From contig QORU01000010.1 in the NCBI GenBank assembly GCA_003574785.1, positions 186,001 to 250,000 of the forward strand: a DNA stretch of 64,000 nucleotides, in the 5' to 3' direction. The position numbers and the translations under genes were made by a program. Of the stretch, positions 8,146 through 15,899 are shown in pieces. This DNA is from Taklimakanibacter deserti. GTDB taxonomy: Bacteria > Pseudomonadota > Alphaproteobacteria > Rhizobiales > Aestuariivirgaceae. The notes under the pieces are model-generated. The model did not search any database. It saw only the letters and a list, made by a program, of their open reading frames with translations, and was not told the origin of the DNA. How positions within the stretch are numbered: position 1 is the first letter of the stretch; every line of letters begins with the position of its first letter.

Positions 8146-9141
8146 CTATTCCGGCAACGGCACTCCCCGCGCGCCCTTCTGCCAGGCCTTGAGGCAGAGA
8201 TAATCGAGCACGATCGTCGCCCCGGCGAGCGCTGTGATCTCGGCATGGTCATAGGGCGGCGACACTTCGACCAGGTCCATGCCGACGAAATCGACATCGG
8301 TGAGCTTACGGATGATCGACAAAGCCTGGTGTGACGAGAGGCCGCCAGGGACCGGCGTGCCAGTGCCCGGCGCGAAAGCGGGATCGAGGCAGTCTATATC
8401 GAAGGTGAGATAGGCCTTCCCACTACCGACCGTGCGCGCGATCTCTTGCGCCACCTCGGCCGGGCTCAGCTCATGCACCTGGTCGGAATAGAGGATCTTG
8501 AAGCCGAAGGTCTGTTCGCCATGAAAGGTGGTGCGGATGCCGACCTGGATCGAGCGCTTCGGATCGATGAGCCCGTCCCGCACCGCATAGTTGAACATCG
8601 TGCCGTGATCGATGCGGTCGCCGTCATCGGGCTCGACATCGCGATGGGCGTCGAAATGCACGAGCGCCAAAGGCCCGTGCACCTTGGCATGCGCCTTGAG
8701 CAAGGGATAGGAGACGAAATGATCGCCGCCCAGGGACACGAGCCCGGTCCCCTTCTCGATCACCGACAGCGCATGCTCAGAGATCGCCTCGGGCGCCAGA
8801 TCCTTCCTTCCCCAATCGAAGAAGCAGTCGCCATAATCGACGACGGCGAGCGTGTCGAAAGGATCGAACATCCACGGCCAGTAAGGTCCCCAGGCATGCT
8901 CGACGGACGCCTTGCGGATCGCTTCCGGTCCGAAGCGGGTGCCGGGCCGGTTGCTCACCGCCTGGTCGAAGGGAATGCCGGTGACGGCGATGTCGACGCC
9001 TGCGAGATCGCGCGTATATTTGCGCCGCATATAGGAGAGCGCGCCGGCATAGGTCGCCTCGAGGTCGGTGCCTTTGAGGTTCTTGCGGCGAAAGGCGCTG
9101 TCCCCCGGAACCGAGGTCAGCTTCGAGATTTCGAGGGTCAA
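8146..9141 (-). CDS. speB: Agmatinase-family ureohydrolase
   Basis: A 331-residue ureohydrolase of the arginase/agmatinase superfamily. The binuclear manganese ligands are visible as His141 (GGDHF), Asp164-Ala-His166 and Asp168 (FDAHRD), and Asp248 and Asp250 (FDIDCLDP). The substrate loop 'APGTGTPVPGG' fits agmatinase or guanidinobutyrase. Agmatinase would release urea and putrescine. The gene starts four bases before the end-of-operon boundary with the PotA-type ATPase gene and is the last gene of the polyamine uptake operon. Guanidinobutyrase or a related guanidino-acid hydrolase is the main alternative, since these share all the motifs. Confidence 0.88.
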   Translation of the reverse strand: MTLEISKLTSVPGDSAFRRKNLKGTDLEATYAGALSYMRRKYTRDLAGVDIAVTGIPFDQAVSNRPGTRFGPEAIRKASVEHAWGPYWPWMFDPFDTLAVVDYGDCFFDWGRKDLAPEAISEHALSVIEKGTGLVSLGGDHFVSYPLLKAHAKVHGPLALVHFDAHRDVEPDDGDRIDHGTMFNYAVRDGLIDPKRSIQVGIRTTFHGEQTFGFKILYSDQVHELSPAEVAQEIARTVGSGKAYLTFDIDCLDPAFAPGTGTPVPGGLSSHQALSIIRKLTDVDFVGMDLVEVSPPYDHAEITALAGATIVLDYLCLKAWQKGARGVPLPE

Positions 9142-9144
9142 GAT

Positions 9145-10236
9145 CTACTCCGTCAATACCAGCGTGTCTTCCGGCGCCCAGTGAATCCACACTTTCTGAC
9201 CGCGTTCAACACCTGATCCGCCGGACCGGCTGTCATTCTGCACATTGACGGAAAGCTCGAGATCATCGTTGCAGCGCACGACCACATGGCTGGTGTCGCC
9301 ATAATAAGCGACGTCGCGCACCTTGCCCTCGGCCTTGATCGCCTTCGCCGCCTTGGGCTGAGCTTCCGAGATCTTGAGCTTCTCGGGGCGCACCGCGATG
9401 GCGATCGCGCCGCCGGTCGCCCTGCCCTCATGCGGCAACTCGACCTTGCCCAAGCCCTTGGCGTCGCAGACGAGCTTCTTCGCGGTGGACGAGACGACCT
9501 CGGCATTGATCAGGTTCACTTTGCCGATGAAGTCGGCGACGAAGCGGCTCGCCGGCTGCTCATAGAGCTCGGACGGTGTGGCGATCTGCTGGACCGCACC
9601 TCTGTCCATGACCGCGATGCGGCTTGCCATCGACAAGGCCTCGTCCTGGTCGTGGGTCACGATGATGAAGGTGATGCCGACATTCTCCTGGAGCCGCGTC
9701 AGCTCGAGGCGCATCTCGTCGCGCAATTTGGCGTCGAGCGCCGAGAGCGGTTCGTCGAGCAGCAGCACCTTCGGACGCTTGACCAAAGCGCGCGCCAGCG
9801 CCACGCGCTGACGCTGGCCGCCCGACATCTGGTCGGGCTTGCGGTTGGCGAGATGGGTGAGCTTCACCATGTCCAGGGCCTCGCCGACCCGCCTCCTGGT
9901 CTCTTCGGCGGGAACGCCCGTCACCTTGAGGCCATAAGCGACATTGTCGGCGACAGTCATATGCGGAAAGACGGCATAGGACTGGAACACCATGTTGGTC
10001 GGCCGCTTGTTGGGCGGCGTCAGCGCCATGTCCTCGCCGCCGATGACGATCCGCCCGCCGGTCGGGGTCTCGAGACCGGATATCATGCGCAACAGCGTCG
10101 TCTTTCCGCAGCCCGAGGGTCCGAGCAGCGCGAAGAACTCGTTCTGGGCGATATCGAAGGAGACATCGTCGACGGCCTTGACGCCGCCGGGGAAAGTCTT
10201 GGTCACATTGCGTAAGGATACGATTGCTTCGGCCAT
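9145..10236 (-). CDS. potA: Spermidine/putrescine ABC transporter ATP-binding protein
   Basis: A 363-residue ATPase with Walker A 'GPSGCGKTT' at residues 39-47, the signature '[20 protein letters not shown]', Walker B 'VLLLDEPLSALD' and the switch His in 'FIIVTHDQDEA'. The C-terminal third is a TOBE regulatory domain, as in PotA/PotG. It energises uptake through the two permeases encoded just upstream on the same strand; the gap to the PotC-type gene is four bases. Adjacent polyamine catabolic genes support putrescine or spermidine as cargo. Confidence 0.93.
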   Translation of the reverse strand: MAEAIVSLRNVTKTFPGGVKAVDDVSFDIAQNEFFALLGPSGCGKTTLLRMISGLETPTGGRIVIGGEDMALTPPNKRPTNMVFQSYAVFPHMTVADNVAYGLKVTGVPAEETRRRVGEALDMVKLTHLANRKPDQMSGGQRQRVALARALVKRPKVLLLDEPLSALDAKLRDEMRLELTRLQENVGITFIIVTHDQDEALSMASRIAVMDRGAVQQIATPSELYEQPASRFVADFIGKVNLINAEVVSSTAKKLVCDAKGLGKVELPHEGRATGGAIAIAVRPEKLKISEAQPKAAKAIKAEGKVRDVAYYGDTSHVVVRCNDDLELSVNVQNDSRSGGSGVERGQKVWIHWAPEDTLVLTE

Positions 10237-10240
10237 TGTC

Positions 10241-11089
10241 CTACCCTTCGCCCGACTTCTGGGGCGCTTGAAGTTTCATTGCGATGACGGTGGCGATCAC
10301 CGTGATCACGATCAATACCGTCGATGCCGCGTTGATCTCGGGCGAGACACCGCGGCGGACCAGCGAATAGACCTTCACCGGGAAAGTTACAGTCTCCGGC
10401 CCCGAGGTGAAGAAGGTGATCACGAAATCGTCGAGTGACAGAGTGAAAGCAAGGAGCGCGCCGGCGACGAGGCCCGGCATCATGAAGGGCACGATGACGT
10501 TCCAGAAGGTCTGCCATTCGCTGGCGCCCAGGTCCTTCGAGGCTTCCTCGAGCTGGCGGTTGAAACCGACGAGCCGCGAGCGTACCACCACCGCCACGAA
10601 GGGGAAGCAGAAAGCCACATGGGCGATGATGATGTTGATCAGGTTCATCGGCCAGGGCATGCCCACCGACCATTCCATCATGCCGGTATTGATGAAGAAC
10701 AGAAGCAGCGACACGCCCATGCAGATCTCGGGGATCACGATGGGCAGCGCCATCACCCCTTCATAGGCGGCCTTGAAGGGAAAGCGGAAGCGCCACAGGA
10801 ACAGCGCCGCCATGGCGCCGATGATCGTTGCGATGAGGGTCGCGATGACGGCGATGGTGAGCGAATTGATCAGCGCCTCCTGGAGAGCGGAATTGTTCCA
10901 GGCCTTCACATAATTGTCCAAGGTGAAGCCGCGCCAGACGACGCCGCGCTTGTCGGTGTTGAAGGAGAAGGCGATCAGGGTGAAGATCGGCGCATAGAGG
11001 GCGATGAAGATCGCGACGAACAGGATCCTGAGCCACCAGCGGCTGCCATAGTCGAGCGGCCCAGAGCCGGGTTTGAGCGTCTCGGCCAT
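10241..11089 (-). CDS. potC: Polyamine ABC transporter permease, PotC/PotI type
   Basis: A 282-residue permease with six predicted membrane segments, the first around residues 22-44. The ATPase-coupling EAA loop reads 'EASKDLGASEWQTFWNVIVP', and 'LAFTLSLDDFVITFFTSGP' is diagnostic for PotC/PotI/YdcV permeases. Its start codon overlaps the stop of the PotB-type gene by one base, so the two subunits are translationally coupled. Confidence 0.92.
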   Translation of the reverse strand: MAETLKPGSGPLDYGSRWWLRILFVAIFIALYAPIFTLIAFSFNTDKRGVVWRGFTLDNYVKAWNNSALQEALINSLTIAVIATLIATIIGAMAALFLWRFRFPFKAAYEGVMALPIVIPEICMGVSLLLFFINTGMMEWSVGMPWPMNLINIIIAHVAFCFPFVAVVVRSRLVGFNRQLEEASKDLGASEWQTFWNVIVPFMMPGLVAGALLAFTLSLDDFVITFFTSGPETVTFPVKVYSLVRRGVSPEINAASTVLIVITVIATVIAMKLQAPQKSGEG

Positions 11090-11943
11090 CAGACGTCGAC
11101 CCCCTTGCTGCGGGCGGCGAGGAAGGCGCGCAAGGCGAGCGCGCCGAAGGTCACATACATCAGCAGGAAGGAGAGCGCCGAGCCGAAGGGCCAGTCATTG
11201 GCGGATTTGAACTGCCGCTCGATGACATTGCCGATCATGATGGCATTGGCGCCGCCCAGCATGTCGGGAGTAAGGAACGAGCCGAGGCAGGGTATGAAGA
11301 CCAGGATGATGCCGGTGACGATGCCGGGCATGGTCAAGGGCAAGGTCACCTTCCAGAAGGTCTGGAACTGCGAGCCGCCGAGATCGAGGCTCGCTTCGAG
11401 ATAGGAGCGGTCGAGCCGCTCGATCGTGGCATAGAGCGGCAGCACCATGAACGGCATATAGACATAGACGAGGCCCATGATGACCGAGCCGTCATTATAG
11501 AGCATCTCGAAGGGCCCGAGTCCGATCCAGCCCAGCACCAGGTTGAGATAGCCCTGGCTGCGGAAGACCGCGATCAGCGCATAGGTGCGGATCAGGAGGT
11601 TGATCCAGAAGGGCAGGATGACCAGGAGCAGCAGCAACGGCTTCCATTTGGCCGGCGCGAAGCAGATGCCGAAGGCGATCGGATAGGCGAGCAGCAGGCA
11701 GACGGCCGTCGCCAGCACGCTGATCCAGATGGATTTCCAGATGATCTGCAGATAGACCGCATCGAAGGAGCGGATGTAGTTCGCCAATGTGCCGGTGAAC
11801 TGGTTCTCGGTGATCGAGATCTTCTCGCTGAAGGATATCCCGAACATATAGGCGAGCGGGATGAGGAAGAACATCAGGAGCCAGAAGGTGCCGGGCGTTC
11901 CGAGTGTCCAGAAAGTCCGGAGATTATCCCTCCAACTGTCCAC
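11089..11943 (-). CDS. potB: Polyamine ABC transporter permease, PotB/PotH type
   Basis: A 284-residue permease. After a short N-terminus come a first membrane helix at about residues 17-33, the periplasmic stretch 'TENQFTGTLANYIRSFDAVY', and five further helices. The coupling loop is 'EASLDLGGSQFQTFWKVTLP', and 'GSFLTPDMLGGANAIMIGN' is the PotB/PotH hallmark. It forms the heterodimeric channel with the PotC-type product. About 100 bases separate it from the binding-protein gene upstream. Confidence 0.92.
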   Translation of the reverse strand: MDSWRDNLRTFWTLGTPGTFWLLMFFLIPLAYMFGISFSEKISITENQFTGTLANYIRSFDAVYLQIIWKSIWISVLATAVCLLLAYPIAFGICFAPAKWKPLLLLLVILPFWINLLIRTYALIAVFRSQGYLNLVLGWIGLGPFEMLYNDGSVIMGLVYVYMPFMVLPLYATIERLDRSYLEASLDLGGSQFQTFWKVTLPLTMPGIVTGIILVFIPCLGSFLTPDMLGGANAIMIGNVIERQFKSANDWPFGSALSFLLMYVTFGALALRAFLAARSKGVDV

Positions 11944-12045
11944 GATGCCGCCACTCCACCCCTGTTATTTTGTTGCCGCGATGCTAGAACAAAAAGACCG
12001 GAGACGGCAACATGCCATCTCCGGTCGCGATCAAATCACAAGTCT

Positions 12046-13125
12046 TCAGGCCGCTTGAACGCGGGTCCAGACCTCGTCGCGGGCCTTGGTGGCCTCCTCG
12101 CCCAGATAGAGAGCCGGCTCGCATTTGGCGACCACCTCGGCCGGCGGGAAGATCGCCGGATTTTCGAGATAGGCCTTGTCCATCAGCTTCTTCGCTTCGG
12201 CATTGGGCGTGCCATATTGGACCGTCTTGGCGATCCCCGCCTCGACTTGCGGGTCCAGGACGAAGTTGATGAAGGCATGGGCATTCTCAGGACGCGGTGC
12301 CCCGGTCGGAATGGCGAGGCAGTCCTGCCACATCTCGGCGCCCTCGGTCGGCACCACATAGGAAATGTCGTCATCCTCGGCCATGACCTGCAGGATGTCG
12401 CCATTATATTCCATGGTGAGATCGACGTCGCCCGAGGCCAGCAGATCCTGGCCATTGTCGTCGGCATAGACCTTGACGTTCTTCTTGCCGGCGATGAGCA
12501 GATCTTCGACCTTCTTGAGCACCGCGGGGTCGGTCGAGTTGAGCGACTGGCCGAGATATTTGAGGGCCGAGCCGATGACGATCTTGGCGTCGCCCAGGAG
12601 CGCGATGCGGCCGGCATATTTCGGGTCTTCGAACAGCACCTTCCAGCTGTCGACGGTGCCCTCGACCTTGCTCTTGCGGAAGCCGATGCCGACCGTGCCC
12701 CACAGATAGGGAATGGAATGCTGGCGGCCAGGATCGAACTTGGCGTCCTGGAAGACCGGATCGAGGTTCTTGAAGTTGGGCAGCTTTGCCTTGTCGATCG
12801 GCGTCACCATCTTGGCCTTGATCATGCGCTCGAGATTGTCGTTGGTCGGGCAGATCACGTCATAGCCGGGATTGCCGGCTTTGAGCTTGGCGAACAATTC
12901 ATCATTGTCGGCGAAGAGGTCCATCTTCACCGCGATGCCAGTGGCGGCCTCGAAATCAGCGAGCGTCGTCTCGCCGATATAAGTATCCCAATTGTAAAAA
13001 TTGAGCTTCTTCTCTTCCTCCGACAACGAATTGCGCGGCAGGAACGTGAGGCCCAAGCCGAGCGCACCCAGACCCTTCAGTACTGAACGGCGCCGGGCGG
13101 AAAATCCTGGACAATAGACAGGCAT
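12046..13125 (-). CDS. potF: Periplasmic polyamine-binding protein, PotD/PotF type, Tat signal
   Basis: A 359-residue binding protein. ATG 13125 is preceded by AAGGGAG, so this start is preferred although the frame stays open far upstream. The N-terminus contains RRRSVLKG at residues 11-18 and a hydrophobic stretch, a twin-arginine export signal rather than the Sec signal of enteric PotD. The mature protein starts 'EEKKLNFYNWDTYIGETTLA', the standard PotD/PotF opening, and later has 'VICPTNDNLERMIKAKM', 'LTMEYNGDI' and 'INFVLDPQVEAGIAK'. It delivers polyamine to the PotBC channel. The symbol could equally be potD; ligand preference cannot be read with certainty. Confidence 0.9.
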   Translation of the reverse strand: MPVYCPGFSARRRSVLKGLGALGLGLTFLPRNSLSEEEKKLNFYNWDTYIGETTLADFEAATGIAVKMDLFADNDELFAKLKAGNPGYDVICPTNDNLERMIKAKMVTPIDKAKLPNFKNLDPVFQDAKFDPGRQHSIPYLWGTVGIGFRKSKVEGTVDSWKVLFEDPKYAGRIALLGDAKIVIGSALKYLGQSLNSTDPAVLKKVEDLLIAGKKNVKVYADDNGQDLLASGDVDLTMEYNGDILQVMAEDDDISYVVPTEGAEMWQDCLAIPTGAPRPENAHAFINFVLDPQVEAGIAKTVQYGTPNAEAKKLMDKAYLENPAIFPPAEVVAKCEPALYLGEEATKARDEVWTRVQAA

Positions 13126-13145
13126 GATAACTCCCTTATTCTTCG

Positions 13146-13171
13146 GGGCGCCCCGCATCACCGGGGCGCCC
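13146..13171 (-). promoter_or_regulatory. Intercistronic stem-loop between aminotransferase and binding-protein genes
   Basis: GGGCGCCCCG (13146-13155) and CGGGGCGCCC (13162-13171) are perfect inverted repeats, giving a 10-bp GC-only stem with a 6-base loop and no following T-run. It lies in the 101-base gap just upstream of the binding-protein gene. Such stems often protect the downstream message so that the binding protein is made in excess. That role is inferred here. Confidence 0.55.
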
Positions 13172-13226
13172 GCATGTTTGGCTGACCTGAGCCTATGCCT
13201 CGGGCCAGCCGCGTTCAACTTAATTG

Positions 13227-14612
13227 TCAGGCGACCTCCGCCTTGACGTCCGCATAGGTCTTGTCCAGGGCGGCTCTCGCCAGGCGCACCATCTCGTCGA
13301 TCTCCTTCTTGGAGATCACCAAAGGCGGCGAGAGCACCATCGTGTCCCAGCAGGCCCGCATGATGAGCCCCTTGTTGAAGCTGTGGTCGCGGCAAATGGT
13401 TCCGACCCGGCCGGGCTTGTCGAAGCGCTGCCGTGTTTTCTTGTCGCGGGCGATCTCGATGGCGCCGATGAGGCCGACCGAGCGGGTCTCGCCGACAATG
13501 GGATGATCGCGCAGGCTTTCCAGGCCTTGAGCGAAATAGCTGCCCAATTCCCTGGAACGCTCGACCAGCTTCTCGGCCTCGATGATCTCGATGTTCTTGA
13601 GCGCAACCGCGCAGGCCGCCGGATGGCCGGCATAGGTCATGCCGTGATAGAACTCCTCGCCCTTCTCGAAGAAGTCCTTGATCAGCCGGTCGGAGAAGGC
13701 GATGGCACCGATCGGCAGATAGCCCGACGACAGGCCCTTGGCCATCGGCACGATATCGGGCTCGATGCCCAAGGTCTCGAAGCCCCACCAGTTGCCGGTG
13801 CGCCCGAAGCCGCAAATGACCTCGTCGGCGATCAGGATGACGCCGTATTTGCGGCAGATCCTCTGCACCTCCGGCCAATAGGTCGAAGGCGGGATGATCA
13901 CGCCGGCGGCGCCCTGGATGGGTTCGCCGATGAAGGCCGCGACATTGTCGGGCCCGAGCTCGAGGATCTTCTTTTCGACGTTGGCCGCGGCTTCGCGGCC
14001 GAATTCCTCCGGCGACAGATCGCGGCCGAAATCATACCAATAAGGCTGCTGGACATGATGGAAGCCGGGCAGCGGCAGGCCGCCCTGGCCATGCATGCCC
14101 TCCATGCCGCCGAGGCTCGCCGCCACCATGGTCGAGCCGTGATAGCCACGCCTCCTGCCGATGAACTCCTTGCGATAGGGCTTGCCCATCAGCTTCCAGT
14201 AATGGCGCACGAAACGCACGATCGTGTCATTGGCCTCGGAGCCTGAATTGACGAAGAAGATGTGCTTGAAGCGCTCGGGCATATGAGACGAGATCTTGGC
14301 CGCGAGCTCGGTCGTCGGCACCGTCGTCGTCTTGAAGAAGGTATTGTAGTAAGGCAGATCGAGCATCTGCCGGTAGGCGGCTTCCGCCAGCTCCTTGCGG
14401 CCATAGCCGACATTCACGCACCACAGCCCCGCCATGCCGTCGAGCAGCTTGTTGCCCTTGGCGTCCCAGATCCACACGCCGTCGGCCTGGGTCATGACCC
14501 GGGCGCCGCCTTCGGCATGGAAGGCCTTGTGATCGGTGAAGGGATGGAAGTGGTGCTCGGTGTCCCGTGCGACGAGTTCGGCGATATTCAGGTTCTTGGC
14601 ATGGACGGTCAT
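13227..14612 (-). CDS. Class III aminotransferase, putrescine/diamine-pyruvate type
   Basis: A 461-residue omega-aminotransferase. Landmarks are 'WDAKGNKLLDGMAGLWCVNV', the phosphate-binding 'VNSGSEANDT' (121-130), 'GYHGST' (156-161), the cofactor-ring aspartate in DEVICGFGRTG (Asp263) and the Schiff-base lysine Lys292 in 'MAKGLSSGY'. This group includes putrescine-pyruvate aminotransferase (SpuC) and beta-alanine-pyruvate aminotransferase. As first gene of a polyamine transport operon it probably deaminates putrescine to 4-aminobutanal, the first catabolic step after import or after agmatine cleavage by the ureohydrolase at the operon end. Substrate assignment rests on context. Confidence 0.9.
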   Translation of the reverse strand: MTVHAKNLNIAELVARDTEHHFHPFTDHKAFHAEGGARVMTQADGVWIWDAKGNKLLDGMAGLWCVNVGYGRKELAEAAYRQMLDLPYYNTFFKTTTVPTTELAAKISSHMPERFKHIFFVNSGSEANDTIVRFVRHYWKLMGKPYRKEFIGRRRGYHGSTMVAASLGGMEGMHGQGGLPLPGFHHVQQPYWYDFGRDLSPEEFGREAAANVEKKILELGPDNVAAFIGEPIQGAAGVIIPPSTYWPEVQRICRKYGVILIADEVICGFGRTGNWWGFETLGIEPDIVPMAKGLSSGYLPIGAIAFSDRLIKDFFEKGEEFYHGMTYAGHPAACAVALKNIEIIEAEKLVERSRELGSYFAQGLESLRDHPIVGETRSVGLIGAIEIARDKKTRQRFDKPGRVGTICRDHSFNKGLIMRACWDTMVLSPPLVISKKEIDEMVRLARAALDKTYADVKAEVA

Positions 14613-15141
14613 GTGTCATCTCCGGAAATGCTGGAAAGAGGGCTTGAGGCCCCAAGCGGTGGCAGGCGGAAATGACAGCTCTTACGGCTTATAGCCGATG
14701 CGGGCGCAGTGAAGCATGACCTCCTGCTTGAGGGTGCGCGACCCCGCCCTGAGGCAGCCGCCGGAGGCTGTGATGCGAAAACACACTTGGGATCACCCAA
14801 ATCTTTCGTTAAATCAAGCGCTTACCACAAATCCGGACATAAGAGATCGCGGTTTACGTCCACACTGGAAAGATACTCTACACCAGGGGCGCGCCCTCTG
14901 AAATAGCGGCGATACGCACTGGGCCAGCGGTTTTTCTTTCCTCAAAGGACATGGCAGACTGCCGCTTCATGGCGACGGGAAGCGGCAATTGAAGCGATCA
15001 GCCAAGAGACGAGGAAGACAGGTCAGACGCTGTCGAAACTGCGCTCATCCCTGCAAGACCTGAAACGATAGGCCGTCGTGGCAAAACTCAAACAGCGCCA
15101 ATTCGTTCCAGTTCGTGTAATTCGTGACAAAGGTTTCCCCT
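14613..15141. other. Gene-free gap with a palindrome upstream of the polyamine operon
   Basis: No convincing gene was found in these 529 bases; short open frames near 14709-14906 have no recognisable features. The gap must hold the leftward promoter of the polyamine operon. A short palindrome, TTGGG-ATCA-CCCAA at 14787-14800, sits in an AT-richer stretch about 175 bases before the aminotransferase start and could be an operator. No promoter could be assigned with confidence. Confidence 0.4.
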
Positions 15142-15672
15142 ATGCCCCGTACGCTCTTTGAAACCGCCCGCCTGATTAACCGCCCGCTGACCCTGGACGA
15201 CCTGGACGCCTTAGCGCCGATGTATGCGGACCCCGAGATCCGACGCTTCTTCCCCGAAGGCACGCAGACGCGCGAGCAGACGAAGGAAGAGATCGAGTGG
15301 ATCATCAACGTGTATTACGGCAAGCACGGCTATGGGCTGTGGGCGACGATCCTGAAGGAGACGGGCGCGCTGATCGGCCGGTGTGGGCTGATCCCGTGGC
15401 AGCAGCCGCACGGGTTGGAGACCGAGGTGGCCTATCTGCTGGACAAGCCATATTGGGGGCGCGGGCTGGCAAGCGAGGCGGCGCGGGGCATCATCGACTA
15501 TGCCTTCGGTACCCTGGGTCTGACGAAGCTGGTCTGCTATGTTTTTCCCGACAACACCGCGTCGGCACGCGTGGCGCAGAAGGCGGGGATGCGGTTCGAG
15601 CGCGAGATGGTGGACGAGTACGGCTTGACGTGGGTGTATGCCCTCAAGAAGCCCGGCGAGCCCGTGATTTGA
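15142..15672 (+). CDS. GNAT-family N-acetyltransferase, RimJ/RimL-like
   Basis: A 176-residue acetyltransferase starting MPRTLFETARLINRPLTLDD. The core has 'IGRCGLIPW', 'EVAYLLDKPYWGRGLASEAA' (the acetyl-CoA pyrophosphate-binding motif region) and 'VFPDNTASARVAQKAGMRF', the typical RimJ/RimL layout. It likely acetylates a protein N-terminus or a small amine. Codon choice differs from its neighbours: CTG, GCG and GAC are preferred where adjacent genes favour CTC, GCC and GAT. Together with the decayed HTH gene directly downstream, this suggests acquisition by transfer. GTG 15124 is a possible longer start, but ATG 15142 fits the family. Confidence 0.85.
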   Translation: MPRTLFETARLINRPLTLDDLDALAPMYADPEIRRFFPEGTQTREQTKEEIEWIINVYYGKHGYGLWATILKETGALIGRCGLIPWQQPHGLETEVAYLLDKPYWGRGLASEAARGIIDYAFGTLGLTKLVCYVFPDNTASARVAQKAGMRFEREMVDEYGLTWVYALKKPGEPVI

Positions 15673-15689
15673 TAGCGTCCGCCGTCACT

Positions 15690-15840
15690 TTTCGCCAGCC
15701 GCAAGAGGTTGCCGACCAAATTTGCTTCCACCTGGGCGGCACTGTTGTCCAGTTCAGTCCGATAGGCCCGATGCAGCGTCGGCAGGGATATGCCGATGAC
15801 GGTGCTTATGCTTGATGCCGAGGCCGGACAAATCCGTCAT
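15690..15840 (-). pseudogene. Remnant of a small phage-type helix-turn-helix protein
   Basis: Read leftward, one frame gives 'STVIGISLPTLHRAYRTELD' and then 'NSAAQVEANLVGNLLRLAKS'. This resembles the small prophage- or island-associated HTH proteins that read roughly 'IAxxLGISxPTLRKHYxxELD...AxxKVxxxL'. An adjacent frame upstream gives 'MTDLSGLGIK', where the intact family reads approximately LxxxGxP, so a frameshift is likely. The C-terminal part is lost where the sequence meets the end of the GNAT gene. The identification is from pattern memory only. Confidence 0.45.
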
Positions 15841-15899
15841 GAATCTATTGCATGGGACGCCTTTTCCGCCCAATATCGCAGTGCAGCATAAGGAACGGC

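Noticed and set aside
12046..13878. Extended 610-codon reading of the polyamine-binding protein gene
   Set aside because: The region beyond 13125 overlaps the aminotransferase gene out of frame. A good ribosome-binding site and a Tat signal mark the start at 13125.
14709..14906. Possible 65-codon gene in the gap before the GNAT gene
   Set aside because: No ribosome-binding site of note, no hydrophobic or conserved stretch, and overlapping alternative frames of similar quality.
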